Assembly: GCA_021730635.1 (NCBI GenBank)
Contig: JAJNNC010000009.1
Location: 124,001 to 188,000, forward strand
Direction of reading: 5' to 3'
DNA length: 64,000 bases
From: Catalimonadaceae bacterium JC749
Lineage (GTDB): Bacteria > Bacteroidota > Bacteroidia > Cytophagales > Cyclobacteriaceae
Made by a program: the position numbers and the translations under genes. Each line of letters starts with the position of its first letter. Within the stretch, counting starts at the first letter, position 1. A model generated the notes under the pieces. That model worked only from the letters and a program-made list of their open reading frames with translations. It was not told the origin of the DNA and made no database searches. This document shows positions 1 through 8,126 of the stretch, piece after piece.

Positions 1-1109
1 CTAATAGCTTCCAACTCTTTCCACCATTGTTCATTTTGGAAAGTATCGCCATAGAGGATGGTTTGGCCAATCTTTGGCGTGACTAATGAGACATTTTCTT
101 TTTGAGAATATGCTACCGCGAGATTGATGGGTTCATACCAATCATGGTTGGATAAATTGAAAGTTCCCCAATGGATGGGGAAAAGCAAGCGGGCACCTAT
201 GTCTTTGGCTGCCTGAACGGATTTTTCAGTGTGCATATGAATATCTCTCCAGCCCAAATCCAGGCCATAATCACCAATTTTAATAAAGCCCACATCAATA
301 GGTCCAAATTGGGCACCGATTTCTTTAAAATGTGATGCATACCCTGAATCACCACTATGAAATATGGTATGATTCGGGCTTTCGATCAACCATGAGCTCC
401 AAAGTGTCGAATTGTTCATGCCCGTACGTCCTGAGTAATGTCTGGCGGGTGTACAATGAATAATGAAATCATCGAACTTCACACTCTCCCACCAATCCAT
501 TTCGCTGATTTGTTTTTCGGCAATACCCCATTTTACCAGATGTGCCTTGATACCAATTCCTACGAAGAAATGAGCTCCTTTTTCCCCTAGAAGCTGAACT
601 GACCGCATATCCAGATGATCAAAGTGATCATGAGAGATTGTCACCATATCGATAGCTGGCAGCTCCTCCGCCTGAAGGGGTGTTGGATTGAAACGTTCAG
701 GTGCCACTATCTTTATGGGGAAGGCATATTGAGAAAGCATGGGATCTGTCATGATTCTTTTACCGTCCATTTCGATATAGACAGTCGCATGACCAAACCA
801 TGTGGCACGGATGCCTGTCACGACTGAGTCTGATATTTCAGGGGTGTCTATAGGAAACGGCCCCGGGGGAACCCTTTGCTGGTTTCCTCTCATGTCCCTG
901 AGGTTTACCATCCAGTCATAGTCAACGACCGCTGGCGTGTTTTGAAAATGATGGTCTGCATATTGAGGGGAGACATTGGCTTTATGTTGACTCAATTCAT
1001 CCATCTTTCCTCCAAACTCATCTCCTGCCAGAATGATTCTGGCGGTTACGTAAAGCACTACTCCGAGTACAAGGATGACAAGCAGCGATATTTTCAATAC
1101 TCTTTTCAT
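1..1109 (-). CDS. MBL-fold metallo-hydrolase, NAPE-PLD/UlaG-like, membrane-anchored (3' end cut by window edge)
   Basis: The frame opens at an ATG at 1109 and runs without a stop past base 1, so at least 369 residues are visible and the C-terminus lies outside. The N-terminus (about residues 4-24) is a hydrophobic signal anchor. A conserved WFGHAT segment opens the beta-lactamase-type fold, followed by an HDHFDH metal-binding motif at about residues 160-165 (the HxHxDH signature), a later SGDSGY segment carrying a metal-bridging Asp, and a HWG motif near the end. Together these match the N-acyl-phosphatidylethanolamine phospholipase D-like/UlaG branch of metallo-beta-lactamase hydrolases, which use two metal ions to cleave phosphodiesters or lactones. 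The substrate is not predictable. It is the leftmost of the minus-strand genes and is followed upstream by an alpha/beta hydrolase. Confidence 0.85.
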   Translation of the reverse strand, partial: MKRVLKISLLVILVLGVVLYVTARIILAGDEFGGKMDELSQHKANVSPQYADHHFQNTPAVVDYDWMVNLRDMRGNQQRVPPGPFPIDTPEISDSVVTGIRATWFGHATVYIEMDGKRIMTDPMLSQYAFPIKIVAPERFNPTPLQAEELPAIDMVTISHDHFDHLDMRSVQLLGEKGAHFFVGIGIKAHLVKWGIAEKQISEMDWWESVKFDDFIIHCTPARHYSGRTGMNNSTLWSSWLIESPNHTIFHSGDSGYASHFKEIGAQFGPIDVGFIKIGDYGLDLGWRDIHMHTEKSVQAAKDIGARLLFPIHWGTFNLSNHDWYEPINLAVAYSQKENVSLVTPKIGQTILYGDTFQNEQWWKELEAI

Positions 1110-1262
1110 AAAACTTTTACTTCCTGTAAGAGATCTTCGTAGCCTGAAAGTTACGTTTGGATTTTTTATTGGAGAAAAATGTTTGCCAGTCCGCTTTGGG
1201 TATTTCACATGGCACTGCATACGGCCACAGCTGTGTAGGGCATCTGTCATGGTGGCCAGGTG

Positions 1263-2183
1263 CTATACATCATGGGGTTGTCGGTATTTTTTGATTATTT
1301 CACCCATATAATTCATCGCCTGGTCATAGGTTTCTATTCCATGCCCTACATTTTCAAATACTTTTACCTCTTTCAATCCTTTTATATGCTTTTGGGCATT
1401 TTCAATAGATTTTTTATAGGGGAACAAGAGGTCCTGATCCCCTTCAAGCAGATAGGTATCAACTGTAACCGCTGCTAACTGCTTGTCCATATAATAGGGT
1501 TTTTGCGTTCTATCTTTATAACGGCTAATCGCAAAGACTTCATAATCTAATATTAGCTGCTCATACTGCTGGGATAATTGGTGGTTAGGCTTTGAAAAAA
1601 CAGCTTTTTCCAAAAAGGCAAGCACATTCTTTTGGGTAGGGTATAGTATCGGAAGGAGGTTATAATACAGGTTATGCCATTTCATTGAAAAAGGCTGTAA
1701 GCATCCTGGGTTTAGTATAAAGGCTGATATTATCTTCTCGGGATGGGTTATGCCTAATTTCATACAGATTAAACCTCCGAAAGACGCCCCAGCTACAAAG
1801 GTCTTTTTAACCTTTAACTTCTCTAAAACGTCATTTGCCCAATAGCCATAATCTAAAGTTTTAATGTCAGGTGTATTTCCATCGCTGAAGTTGGGTAGTC
1901 CATTTGTTTCAACCAAAAATATGGTAAGCTTTTGGTTAAGCTTGTCAAGCCCTTTGTCAAAATCCCAAAAAAGTGAGGTAGTTCTGGCCCCAGGGAATAT
2001 AACCAATGTGTCTAAATTTTCTTCAGTATTTATTCCCCAGACGTGTGTTTTTCCTAATATGGTTTCAATCACAATCCTTTCGTACCTTCTTCCATTCAAT
2101 TGCTCCAGTTGTGTCACCCAGTTTTCCAAAAAGTGGAAGTCATTCTTCTCATCTTTAAAATATGATTTTCTTTTTATGTTCAT
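1263..2183 (-). CDS. alpha/beta fold hydrolase
   Basis: A 306-residue cytosolic protein with no signal peptide. The nucleophile elbow is GASFGG (Ser134), the likely acid is Asp249 or Asp251 in LEGDQD, and the catalytic His is in VGHG (His281), so the Ser-Asp-His triad is complete. The early FPGAR segment fits the oxyanion-hole loop (HGxx position). Substrate is unknown. The ATG at 2183 lies 20 bases from a GTTGGCG core that ends an imperfect palindrome (2203-2332), the same arrangement as several other accessory genes in this region. Confidence 0.85.
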   Translation of the reverse strand: MNIKRKSYFKDEKNDFHFLENWVTQLEQLNGRRYERIVIETILGKTHVWGINTEENLDTLVIFPGARTTSLFWDFDKGLDKLNQKLTIFLVETNGLPNFSDGNTPDIKTLDYGYWANDVLEKLKVKKTFVAGASFGGLICMKLGITHPEKIISAFILNPGCLQPFSMKWHNLYYNLLPILYPTQKNVLAFLEKAVFSKPNHQLSQQYEQLILDYEVFAISRYKDRTQKPYYMDKQLAAVTVDTYLLEGDQDLLFPYKKSIENAQKHIKGLKEVKVFENVGHGIETYDQAMNYMGEIIKKYRQPHDV

Positions 2184-2202
2184 ATCGGTTGTGATGAGTT
2201 TC

Positions 2203-2332
2203 CGCCAACGGTATCGGCTAAAAGTAGGCGGGATTTAATACCTCGTCACTGGCTACCGAAACCTCAGTTCATTACTTGTAATTATTTTCTTTTTATCACT
2301 GACTGCCCGCTTGCTTTTAGCCAATGTTAGTG
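2203..2332. repeat. attC-like imperfect palindrome P1
   Basis: The outer ends are CGCCAAC (2203-2209) and GTTAG (2326-2330). The inner arms GGCTAAAAGTAGGCGGG and CCCGCTTGCTTTTAGCC are near-complementary, and the left arm is about 3 bases longer than the right. On the gene (minus) strand it begins just after the stop of the broken membrane-protein gene and ends in GTTGGCG before the next gene. The same architecture recurs at 20188, 21518 and 24334. Integron attC identity is an inference. Confidence 0.55.
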
Positions 2333-2341
2333 TGTCGTTTT

Positions 2342-2817
2342 TTATTTTTTTTTAGTCGACAGTAGCTTGGCTACAAAGTCAAGATTTGTTATCAATAGAT
2401 ATCCAATGATCAAATTCAATCCGCTAACTACCCAATTAAATGCATCTTTTGTTTCATACCTCATTCCGATAACATCTCCCTTAAATGCAAAAAGTGTATG
2501 ACTTAAAAATGCAGGGACATTGTTAAGGTTCCAATTTTTACAATTTCAATAGAGCTCAGATTTCCAAACGCTATGCTGTCATCCTCGAATCCTTTATCCA
2601 GTCGCAACAGATCCACCACTTTGTCAGATTTGAAAATGAGTAAAATAAACAAACCAACCACTACAATTGCTGTCAAACCAATCCAAATCAATGAAAAAGC
2701 ATCAATGTCCATCAATGCAAATGAAAAATGACTTGGTAAGGAAGTAAAAAGCGAAGTCACTACTGAAAACAGTCCGAATAACTTAATAATCAATATGAAG
2801 AAATCTCTTTTTGTCAT
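2342..2817 (-). pseudogene. frameshifted small membrane protein
   Basis: Translation from the ATG at 2817 (MTKRDFF) gives about 100 residues with two hydrophobic segments (about residues 5-30 and 42-65) and a charged KSDKVVDLLRLDKG stretch, then stops at 2503. A different reading frame resumes at about 2525 with NNVPAFLSHTLFAFKGD and continues through a further hydrophobic segment (LNLIIGYLLITNL) to a TAA at 2342-2344. The two halves read as one membrane protein of about 155-160 residues broken by a small indel near 2520-2530. Coding before the ATG at 2817 is repeat sequence, not protein. Function is unknown. Confidence 0.65.
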
Positions 2818-2832
2818 GTAAATCATTATGCA

Positions 2833-3080
2833 CGCCAACCACCGTATCATGGCTGTCCTAGCATGTATACAACCAATATACGGAGGTAAATGGCTGTCCT
2901 GCAAACCTTTGCGACTATTTACACCTGATGGAACTCTCTTTTCCATCTTAGTATAGAAATAAGATGCTCTACCTGCTGGGTGCCAGTTCGGTGAGCTTCG
3001 TAGATTGGAGGGAGCCTGAGTTGGCTTTGTCAGGAATCAGCACCAGGGGTATGACCTGGTGGTGAACAGTCAGATATAAG
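2833..3080. repeat. long dispersed repeat, copy a
   Basis: This is one of seven related copies. It carries the recognisable blocks ATACGGAGGTAAATGGCTG (from about 2878), CCTGATGGAACTCT, and GAGCCTGAGTTGGCTTTG (3012-3029) followed by CAGGAATCAG. On the gene strand it ends in GTTGGCG (2839-2833), 16 bases before the start codon of the broken membrane gene. The rest of the gap to 3199 shows no gene. No transposase or clear terminal inverted repeat is visible. Confidence 0.75.
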
Positions 3081-3199
3081 GGTAGTGAGGGAGTAGAAGC
3101 CCTTCACTTTATGTCTGCCGGTATGTTTGTTATTATCTAAGCTGTTTGGATTTAGCACTTTCGCACGCATTACGCTTATACAGCATTGTAGCCAGTTTT

Positions 3200-3934
3200 T
3201 TACATTCCTTTTCCGATTAAATTATGACAAATATCTATCCACCATTGCCAATGGCCCATCGGACCAATGGCTAGCGTATAAAACGACACACCTATGAAAG
3301 TAAAAAGGTAAGCATTGTATACTTTTTTTTCCTTTTGATAATCCAAATACATTAAATAAACCAGCGGGAGAAAAGTGGTTACAAACCAGCATACATGTAC
3401 CACTTGAAGATAAGTCATAGGTGGATTGCCCTCGTAGGCGTTCAGCATTGGAAAATAAACCAATCTTGCCGTAGCTGGCAATAATATCCAAAAGACAGTT
3501 GAAATCAACCATCTGGCATGAACATTCATGTTTTTGGCATGCAAGACACCAAAAATGACACATATACTAAAACCTGTGAGCGCACATAAATCAGCAAAGG
3601 AAAAACCATATTTCAGAACATCGGGGAGGAACTCATTGACAACCTGGAAAGGCATGACCTGAAAGGCAGAAAAAACGACAGCGCCTGCTAGGAACACACC
3701 AATAATTCCCAATTTTTTATGGTATTTCGCAAATTTATTGTGAATCAACCAGGGTTGTAAAATCACCAATATATACCAGGCAGTGGCTGATAGCCCATGT
3801 ACATGCTGACGCCATGGAGCCTCACTAAATCTACTCCAATAGGAGAGATAAAACCCAGCAACAGTTAGAACAAATGGAATTAATAACCATAAGTGGGCAT
3901 TTGGGAATAAACTGATCTTTGGCTGCTTATCCAC
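3200..3934 (-). CDS. DUF2306-like multi-pass membrane protein
   Basis: A 244-residue protein with about seven hydrophobic segments spread along its length. The segment HVHGLSATAWYILVILQPW followed by KYHKKLGIIG resembles the DUF2306/predicted heme-associated membrane family, in which a conserved His near a helix start and a K/R-x-H-KxLG loop are typical. It most likely sits in the inner membrane; the biochemical role is unknown. The only usable start in frame is GTG at 3934, since an in-frame stop lies just upstream. It is followed by repeat copy b, whose GTTGGTG core (3962-3956) lies 21 bases upstream of the start. Confidence 0.65.
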   Translation of the reverse strand: MDKQPKISLFPNAHLWLLIPFVLTVAGFYLSYWSRFSEAPWRQHVHGLSATAWYILVILQPWLIHNKFAKYHKKLGIIGVFLAGAVVFSAFQVMPFQVVNEFLPDVLKYGFSFADLCALTGFSICVIFGVLHAKNMNVHARWLISTVFWILLPATARLVYFPMLNAYEGNPPMTYLQVVHVCWFVTTFLPLVYLMYLDYQKEKKVYNAYLFTFIGVSFYTLAIGPMGHWQWWIDICHNLIGKGM

Positions 3935-3955
3935 AATGCTATGATTCTAAAGTAG

Positions 3956-4240
3956 CACCAACTACGGCATATATGCTATTATAGCATAAATCCTGTAAAA
4001 AAACCAGGGATATCTTCTGTCATACCAAGGTTGATAAACATTTACACATGTTTTCATGCGCTATGCCCGCTCTTGATGGCGGTACAATGCCCTGTCTACC
4101 GCAGCGTCAAAGCCGGTACCTCTGACACATGATTGTAATCTATCGCTGCTTTGCCAGGAATCAGCACAGTATGACCTTGTGGGAAAAGGCATGCTATTCA
4201 ACTGAGCAAGGCTCTAGCCTGTACAATCTTAGATGCTGCT
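3956..4240. repeat. long dispersed repeat, copy b
   Basis: It aligns along its whole length with copy d at 17157-17440. Shared blocks include TAATAGCAT/TTATAGCAT, GTTTTCATGCGCTAT, ACAATGCCCTGTCTAC, ACCGGTACCTCTGAC/GCCGGTACCTCTGAC, CATGATTGTAATCTAT and GGCCTGTACAATCTTA/AGCCTGTACAATCTTA. Copies b and d form a subfamily that is followed in both places by the same HEPN-MNT sequence, so repeat and toxin-antitoxin genes were duplicated together. Confidence 0.8.
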
Positions 4241-4640
4241 TTCTTCTTTTCTTTTGATTTCCAGGATTTGTTTTCTGAATTCCGGAACGAGTTTGTTAAC
4301 AACACCCCACGCCGCCCTGTGGGTTACCCCCATGTAGTCATGCCTCCGTGTATCTCTCAGGCCTGCATTCTTCTTCCATACAATCTGAGGGGATTTTACT
4401 CTGCCTGCTGCATCGAGCTGCCTGGTCGCCCCCCCGGTAATTTACAGATTTTGGATCACCGAAGTGAGTCATCCTGATTCATACCCTCAGTATATAGCTG
4501 ATTCTTACGGATACAATCCAGCAAGTGATTTAGATAGATGAGCGGATTTTTTTCATGGCACTAACGGGGTCAAATCTTTCGCTACATATTCTTTTAGTTA
4601 TGGATGTAATGACCGAAGTGTAATCAGGTCTACCTATCTC
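4241..4640 (-). pseudogene. decayed second copy of the HEPN-MNT module
   Basis: This stretch aligns base by base with 17445-17872. On the minus strand about the last 26 codons of the MNT nucleotidyltransferase are readable (VDLITLRSL...EYVAKDL), interrupted by a TAA and ending in the same CCATGA overlap. Next comes the HEPN N-terminus (LIYLNHLLDCIRKNQLYTEG), then a deletion of roughly 30 bases and several stops. Homology to the other copy ends abruptly at about 4636. Both copies share a run of seven A after the HEPN ATG. The 4641-4811 stretch beyond holds nothing recognisable. Confidence 0.8.
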
Positions 4641-4811
4641 CAATGATTGCAGTGGGATGGCCTGGGCCAGGCCTTCTATCCAGGTGATTTGCCAGAGACC
4701 AGTATCGGAACACCTGAACGACGGTTCCCGGTAGCAAATTCCCCCGGATGCTTCATTTTGTGGTACCAATTTACGACTTGCCTGCAAGACTTATTCAGTA
4801 GCCACACAGGG

Positions 4812-5315
4812 TTACATTTTTTGTATTTTAAAGGTCTTCACCGGAAATCCTTCTGTTGTTGTGATCACCAGCACGTATATGCCTGGCACCAAACCAACCA
4901 AGTCAATCTGATGCTGCGTATTACCGGGAATGCCTGTAAAATTTGTTGGTTGACACAGTTGCTGTCCGGATAGGTCGTAAACCTCCACTGAGAATTCAAA
5001 AAGCTGGGAGGTATTTACATCCACATACAAGGTAGCACCCACCGGGTTGGGATAAGCGATGAGATCATGGATGTAATCGGGCCATTCAATACCCGTAGGC
5101 ACTTCCTCCACATTGATTTGCTGAAAACCCTGTTTGAGTTGTATCTCTTCCGACTGAAAGCTGCTGACCACAGCTTCGCCCACGGTAAAAGAAAGTTGGA
5201 TATCCTCCTGCTGACCGGAGAAACCGGCACTGCCTATCACAAAACGCTCCAGGCTTTGGGCGGAAAGATTGAGGACGGCTAAGGTTAAGCTCAGCATTAA
5301 GATAAGATAGTTCAT
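4812..5315 (-). CDS. secreted protein with type IX secretion C-terminal sorting domain
   Basis: A 167-residue protein beginning with a signal peptide that ends near LNLSAQS (about residue 20). Residues 30-70 carry a FTVGEAVVSSF...QGFQQ segment commonly found just before T9SS tails. Residues about 85-167 form a Por-type sorting domain: AYPNP, LYVDV, VEVYDLSGQ, GIYVLVI and a C-terminal FKIQKM. The protein should be exported by Sec, moved across the outer membrane by T9SS, and processed at the tail. There is little besides the sorting domain, so it may be a small carrier or remnant. It is the last gene of a three-gene minus-strand operon behind a lipoprotein and a tail-fibre-domain protein. Confidence 0.85.
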   Translation of the reverse strand: MNYLILMLSLTLAVLNLSAQSLERFVIGSAGFSGQQEDIQLSFTVGEAVVSSFQSEEIQLKQGFQQINVEEVPTGIEWPDYIHDLIAYPNPVGATLYVDVNTSQLFEFSVEVYDLSGQQLCQPTNFTGIPGNTQHQIDLVGLVPGIYVLVITTTEGFPVKTFKIQKM

Positions 5316-5339
5316 CCTTCTAGCATTTGGGTTCTACTA

Positions 5340-6023
5340 TTATTCAACTAAACTGCCCGCACAAATTTGCAGGAAGGCAAGAGAGGGCACAGGATTGTTT
5401 ATGGTGGGGGGAAGCCCTGGATTTTGCTTACTGATAAATTGGGCTTCTACATAATAGGCGTAGCGGGTGAAATCAATTACCTCGCTATCACTGGTACTGT
5501 TCTCCTGAAAATTATTGCCTACCCTAAATTCGTCAGAATCCAATACTGTTAATACCTCTACTCTTTCATTTGGGGATGTGCCATCGAGGCTATATCGCTT
5601 AAGGGCAATCCTGATCCGGTATTTTTCCGTATCGGGAATTTTCCATCGAGTAGTAAGCACAAAATCATATTTCCGGTTGGGTTTTTTCAGAAAAAAAAAC
5701 TGCTGACGGATGGGATACCTCACCTGATAGGTGCCTTTAGGAGTATTGTCTCTCAGGCTGATGAGGCCGTCAAAGTTCAGCAATTCTTCTCCCGCTGGTC
5801 CTTCCACATCATCCGGCAACTGGGGTGGCATCCCTTGCACCAGGTGGGCTACGGCGTTTTCATCCGCATGACCCACCGCCCCTGCGGTGGACCAACATTC
5901 CTGAAGTTCTACCACCTCATCCAACACAAAGGGTGGATTTCCAATGATTCCACAACTGCTATTCAGCAAAAGCAGAAGAAATCCATATAGTGGTAATTTC
6001 GATGGATTCAAATACTTTTTCAT
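5340..6023 (-). CDS. hypothetical lipoprotein
   Basis: A 227-residue protein. The N-terminus has a hydrophobic signal and a lipobox-like LNSSC (Cys at about residue 24), so it is probably a lipid-anchored envelope protein. The body has no family I recognise. It contains charged, beta-rich segments such as KYDFVLTTRWKIPDTEKYRIRI and a late ARYAYYVEAQF-type strand pattern. The ATG overlaps the stop of the upstream tail-fibre-domain gene by 4 bases, which indicates translational coupling; a T9SS-tailed gene follows 24 bases downstream. The three products probably act together at the cell surface. Confidence 0.7.
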   Translation of the reverse strand: MKKYLNPSKLPLYGFLLLLLNSSCGIIGNPPFVLDEVVELQECWSTAGAVGHADENAVAHLVQGMPPQLPDDVEGPAGEELLNFDGLISLRDNTPKGTYQVRYPIRQQFFFLKKPNRKYDFVLTTRWKIPDTEKYRIRIALKRYSLDGTSPNERVEVLTVLDSDEFRVGNNFQENSTSDSEVIDFTRYAYYVEAQFISKQNPGLPPTINNPVPSLAFLQICAGSLVE

Positions 6024-7912
6024 TTTTCTAAAGTTAATTGTTGTTCCAAAGCTTCTATTCTTTGCAGTAACTGCTCAAGGAGGGCTTGCTGCTCCTGAAT
6101 GGCTTTGATGGCCAATACCCCAAAACCATCATAGTTGAGTGTCATGATATCTTGCTCCTCTCCGGCATAACCAACCAGCTCCGGGAAGAGGGCCTGCACT
6201 TCCTGGGCAATGAATCCCAGGGAAGGATGGGCAGGATTCTTATCATCTTTGAAATAGTAAGTGCTGGGTTGAAGCCGCAATACCTTCTCCAAAGCAGGTG
6301 ACAAAGGAGTGATGAAACGCTTGAGCCGACCATCCGATCTTTTTTTGTATTCTCCGTCATCCGGATCAAATTCACCACGGAGACTTCCTTTATAGTAAAG
6401 TTCGAGGTCTCCTGAGCTGTTGGTGGTGTATAATGCCCACCAGTTGTCACTAATTCCCACATTTTCAATTTTTAATCCGGCAGTAGCCCCTCCTCCTCCC
6501 GTACTCGCATGAACCAATCGAAGTTCGTGGGAATTACTGGAACTTTCCTTCAGTTTCCCCGCCGTAATATTACCATCAACATGCAGTTTGGTATCAGGTT
6601 TTCGCCTACCAATTCCTACGTTACCTTCCGCATCAATAGTGACCCGGGGCCATTTTCCTCCCGAGCCAAACATTAAGTCTCCTACCCCGGAAAATCCTGT
6701 AGAAATTACAAAATTCCACGCTTCTCTGTTTTCGATCATGGCTAAGCTATTGATCGTTCCTACCAAAAGCCCATCATTATCCCTGTCTATCCCAGTCAAT
6801 CCATTGGTATAGAGGGTAAAGCTTTCAAAATTATGATTTGAATTTGTTTTCTGATCGTGAACATGGTGAAGGTGGTTCGGAGTTTGAATACCGATACCTA
6901 CATTGCCCTCGGCATCTATGCTGAGCCGTGTTTCTCCTGCGGTAATTAAAGCCAAACTGCTTTGCTCTTTCGCCACAGAGCCAATGCGGAAAGTACCCCT
7001 TTGGTTGCTATTGATAAATGACTGATTGCCAGATAGTCCCAAACTTAGTCCTGTGGAGGCAGGTCCCCCCATACCTGTGATTGTGGTATCTGTGGTAGTG
7101 AGTTTGAGCAGCGGTTGAATGAAGGTATCATCCCGTGCTACCAGCCTGTCAATATGTAACTGCGCCTCAGGTTCGGCTGTCCCTATGCCTACCCTGCCTT
7201 TTTGATAAGAAATCAGACTATCCCTGTTATTCCACACGGTACTATCCGCTCCCGGTTTCCACCGCATTCCATCCCACTTCAATACCGATCCAGTATCAAT
7301 GGAGGAAGGAATTTCCAGTGTTGCACCTTGCAGCTGTTCAATTTTCAGCGCAGAAAAATTCCCGCTCACATCACCTTTGGCTTCAGTAGTAACCGTCAGA
7401 TCATCCGAAGCATCAGTATCCCCGGTGTTGGTGAGCGAATCGTTGGAGATGGCAATACCTTTGCCCGGATGAAACGTGAAGGGAGCCGGAGTACCTCCAC
7501 TTTTGGCTGCATACAGGGCATAAGGTACAGCGAGTAATTGGGTCGTTCCCATGTCAATAAAATTATTCCCTCCTTCCGGGTCAATGGCTACTTGCAGGAA
7601 CTTGGCCCCACTGCCCCAATTGATGGCATCGAAGGAGCCTGTTAGCGGGTTTCCCTGCCCGATGACCAGGGTGAATAAGCCGAAGGCATCGGTGGTACGT
7701 TCGTGTGTCTCTTCATAGAGGGAAGTTCCACCGACGGCACTATCCAGCATGGCAATTTTTATGTGGATAGATTGGTGATCCAGTGCTTGCCCGGAGGCAT
7801 CCCTGGCGATTGCCTGGTAGTTAATGCCCAGGGGTACCTGTGCCCAGACTGGCACCAGGATAGATACATATGCCACGGCGAGCACAGCTATTTTTGTTAT
7901 CCAATTTTTCAT
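6020..7912 (-). CDS. tail fibre domain-containing surface protein (C-terminal S74 intramolecular chaperone)
   Basis: A 630-residue protein with signal peptide (cleavage near VWAQ, about residue 25). The N-terminal about 130 residues resemble the beta-sandwich common in Bacteroidota surface proteins (GINYQAIARD start). The middle has repeated VGIG...P...LHV units typical of trimeric fibre shafts (for example NVGIG at several positions). Residues about 530-610 form a peptidase S74 intramolecular chaperone: SDGRLKRFITPL, LRLQPSTYYFKDD, GFIAQEVQALFPELV. The C-terminus is a coiled coil (IQEQQALLEQLLQRIEAL). Such domains assist trimerisation and then self-cleave. In Bacteroidota they occur in non-phage surface proteins, and no phage genes are nearby. 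It heads the operon to 4812. Confidence 0.85.
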   Translation of the reverse strand: MKNWITKIAVLAVAYVSILVPVWAQVPLGINYQAIARDASGQALDHQSIHIKIAMLDSAVGGTSLYEETHERTTDAFGLFTLVIGQGNPLTGSFDAINWGSGAKFLQVAIDPEGGNNFIDMGTTQLLAVPYALYAAKSGGTPAPFTFHPGKGIAISNDSLTNTGDTDASDDLTVTTEAKGDVSGNFSALKIEQLQGATLEIPSSIDTGSVLKWDGMRWKPGADSTVWNNRDSLISYQKGRVGIGTAEPEAQLHIDRLVARDDTFIQPLLKLTTTDTTITGMGGPASTGLSLGLSGNQSFINSNQRGTFRIGSVAKEQSSLALITAGETRLSIDAEGNVGIGIQTPNHLHHVHDQKTNSNHNFESFTLYTNGLTGIDRDNDGLLVGTINSLAMIENREAWNFVISTGFSGVGDLMFGSGGKWPRVTIDAEGNVGIGRRKPDTKLHVDGNITAGKLKESSSNSHELRLVHASTGGGGATAGLKIENVGISDNWWALYTTNSSGDLELYYKGSLRGEFDPDDGEYKKRSDGRLKRFITPLSPALEKVLRLQPSTYYFKDDKNPAHPSLGFIAQEVQALFPELVGYAGEEQDIMTLNYDGFGVLAIKAIQEQQALLEQLLQRIEALEQQLTLEK

Positions 7913-8126
7913 GATGATCTTATTGCGTTTTCAAATCAAATTCATAATCTCCGACGGTCCCTTGAAACCTCCCGGCGCTCAATCTGGCATTGAAAATTAA
8001 TTGATGTCGCCACGCCAGTTGCTTCTCTTACCACACCATCATCTCTCACCAGCGTGATCAACTACTTCTGGAGGTAACAGACATGGCATGTCATCCATCC
8101 TCAGTGATCTCTGTTTGAACCCTTTC

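Noticed and set aside
2818-2946. N-terminal extension (EKRVPSGVNSRKGLQDSH...) of the membrane protein frame
   Set aside because: This stretch is repeat copy a. A very similar peptide appears in repeat c at about 14168, in non-coding context, so it is repeat sequence and not protein.
6020-7912. prophage tail gene as sign of a prophage
   Set aside because: The S74 domain is common in Bacteroidota surface proteins. No capsid, terminase, portal or integrase gene is nearby, and the neighbours are a lipoprotein and a T9SS-tailed protein.
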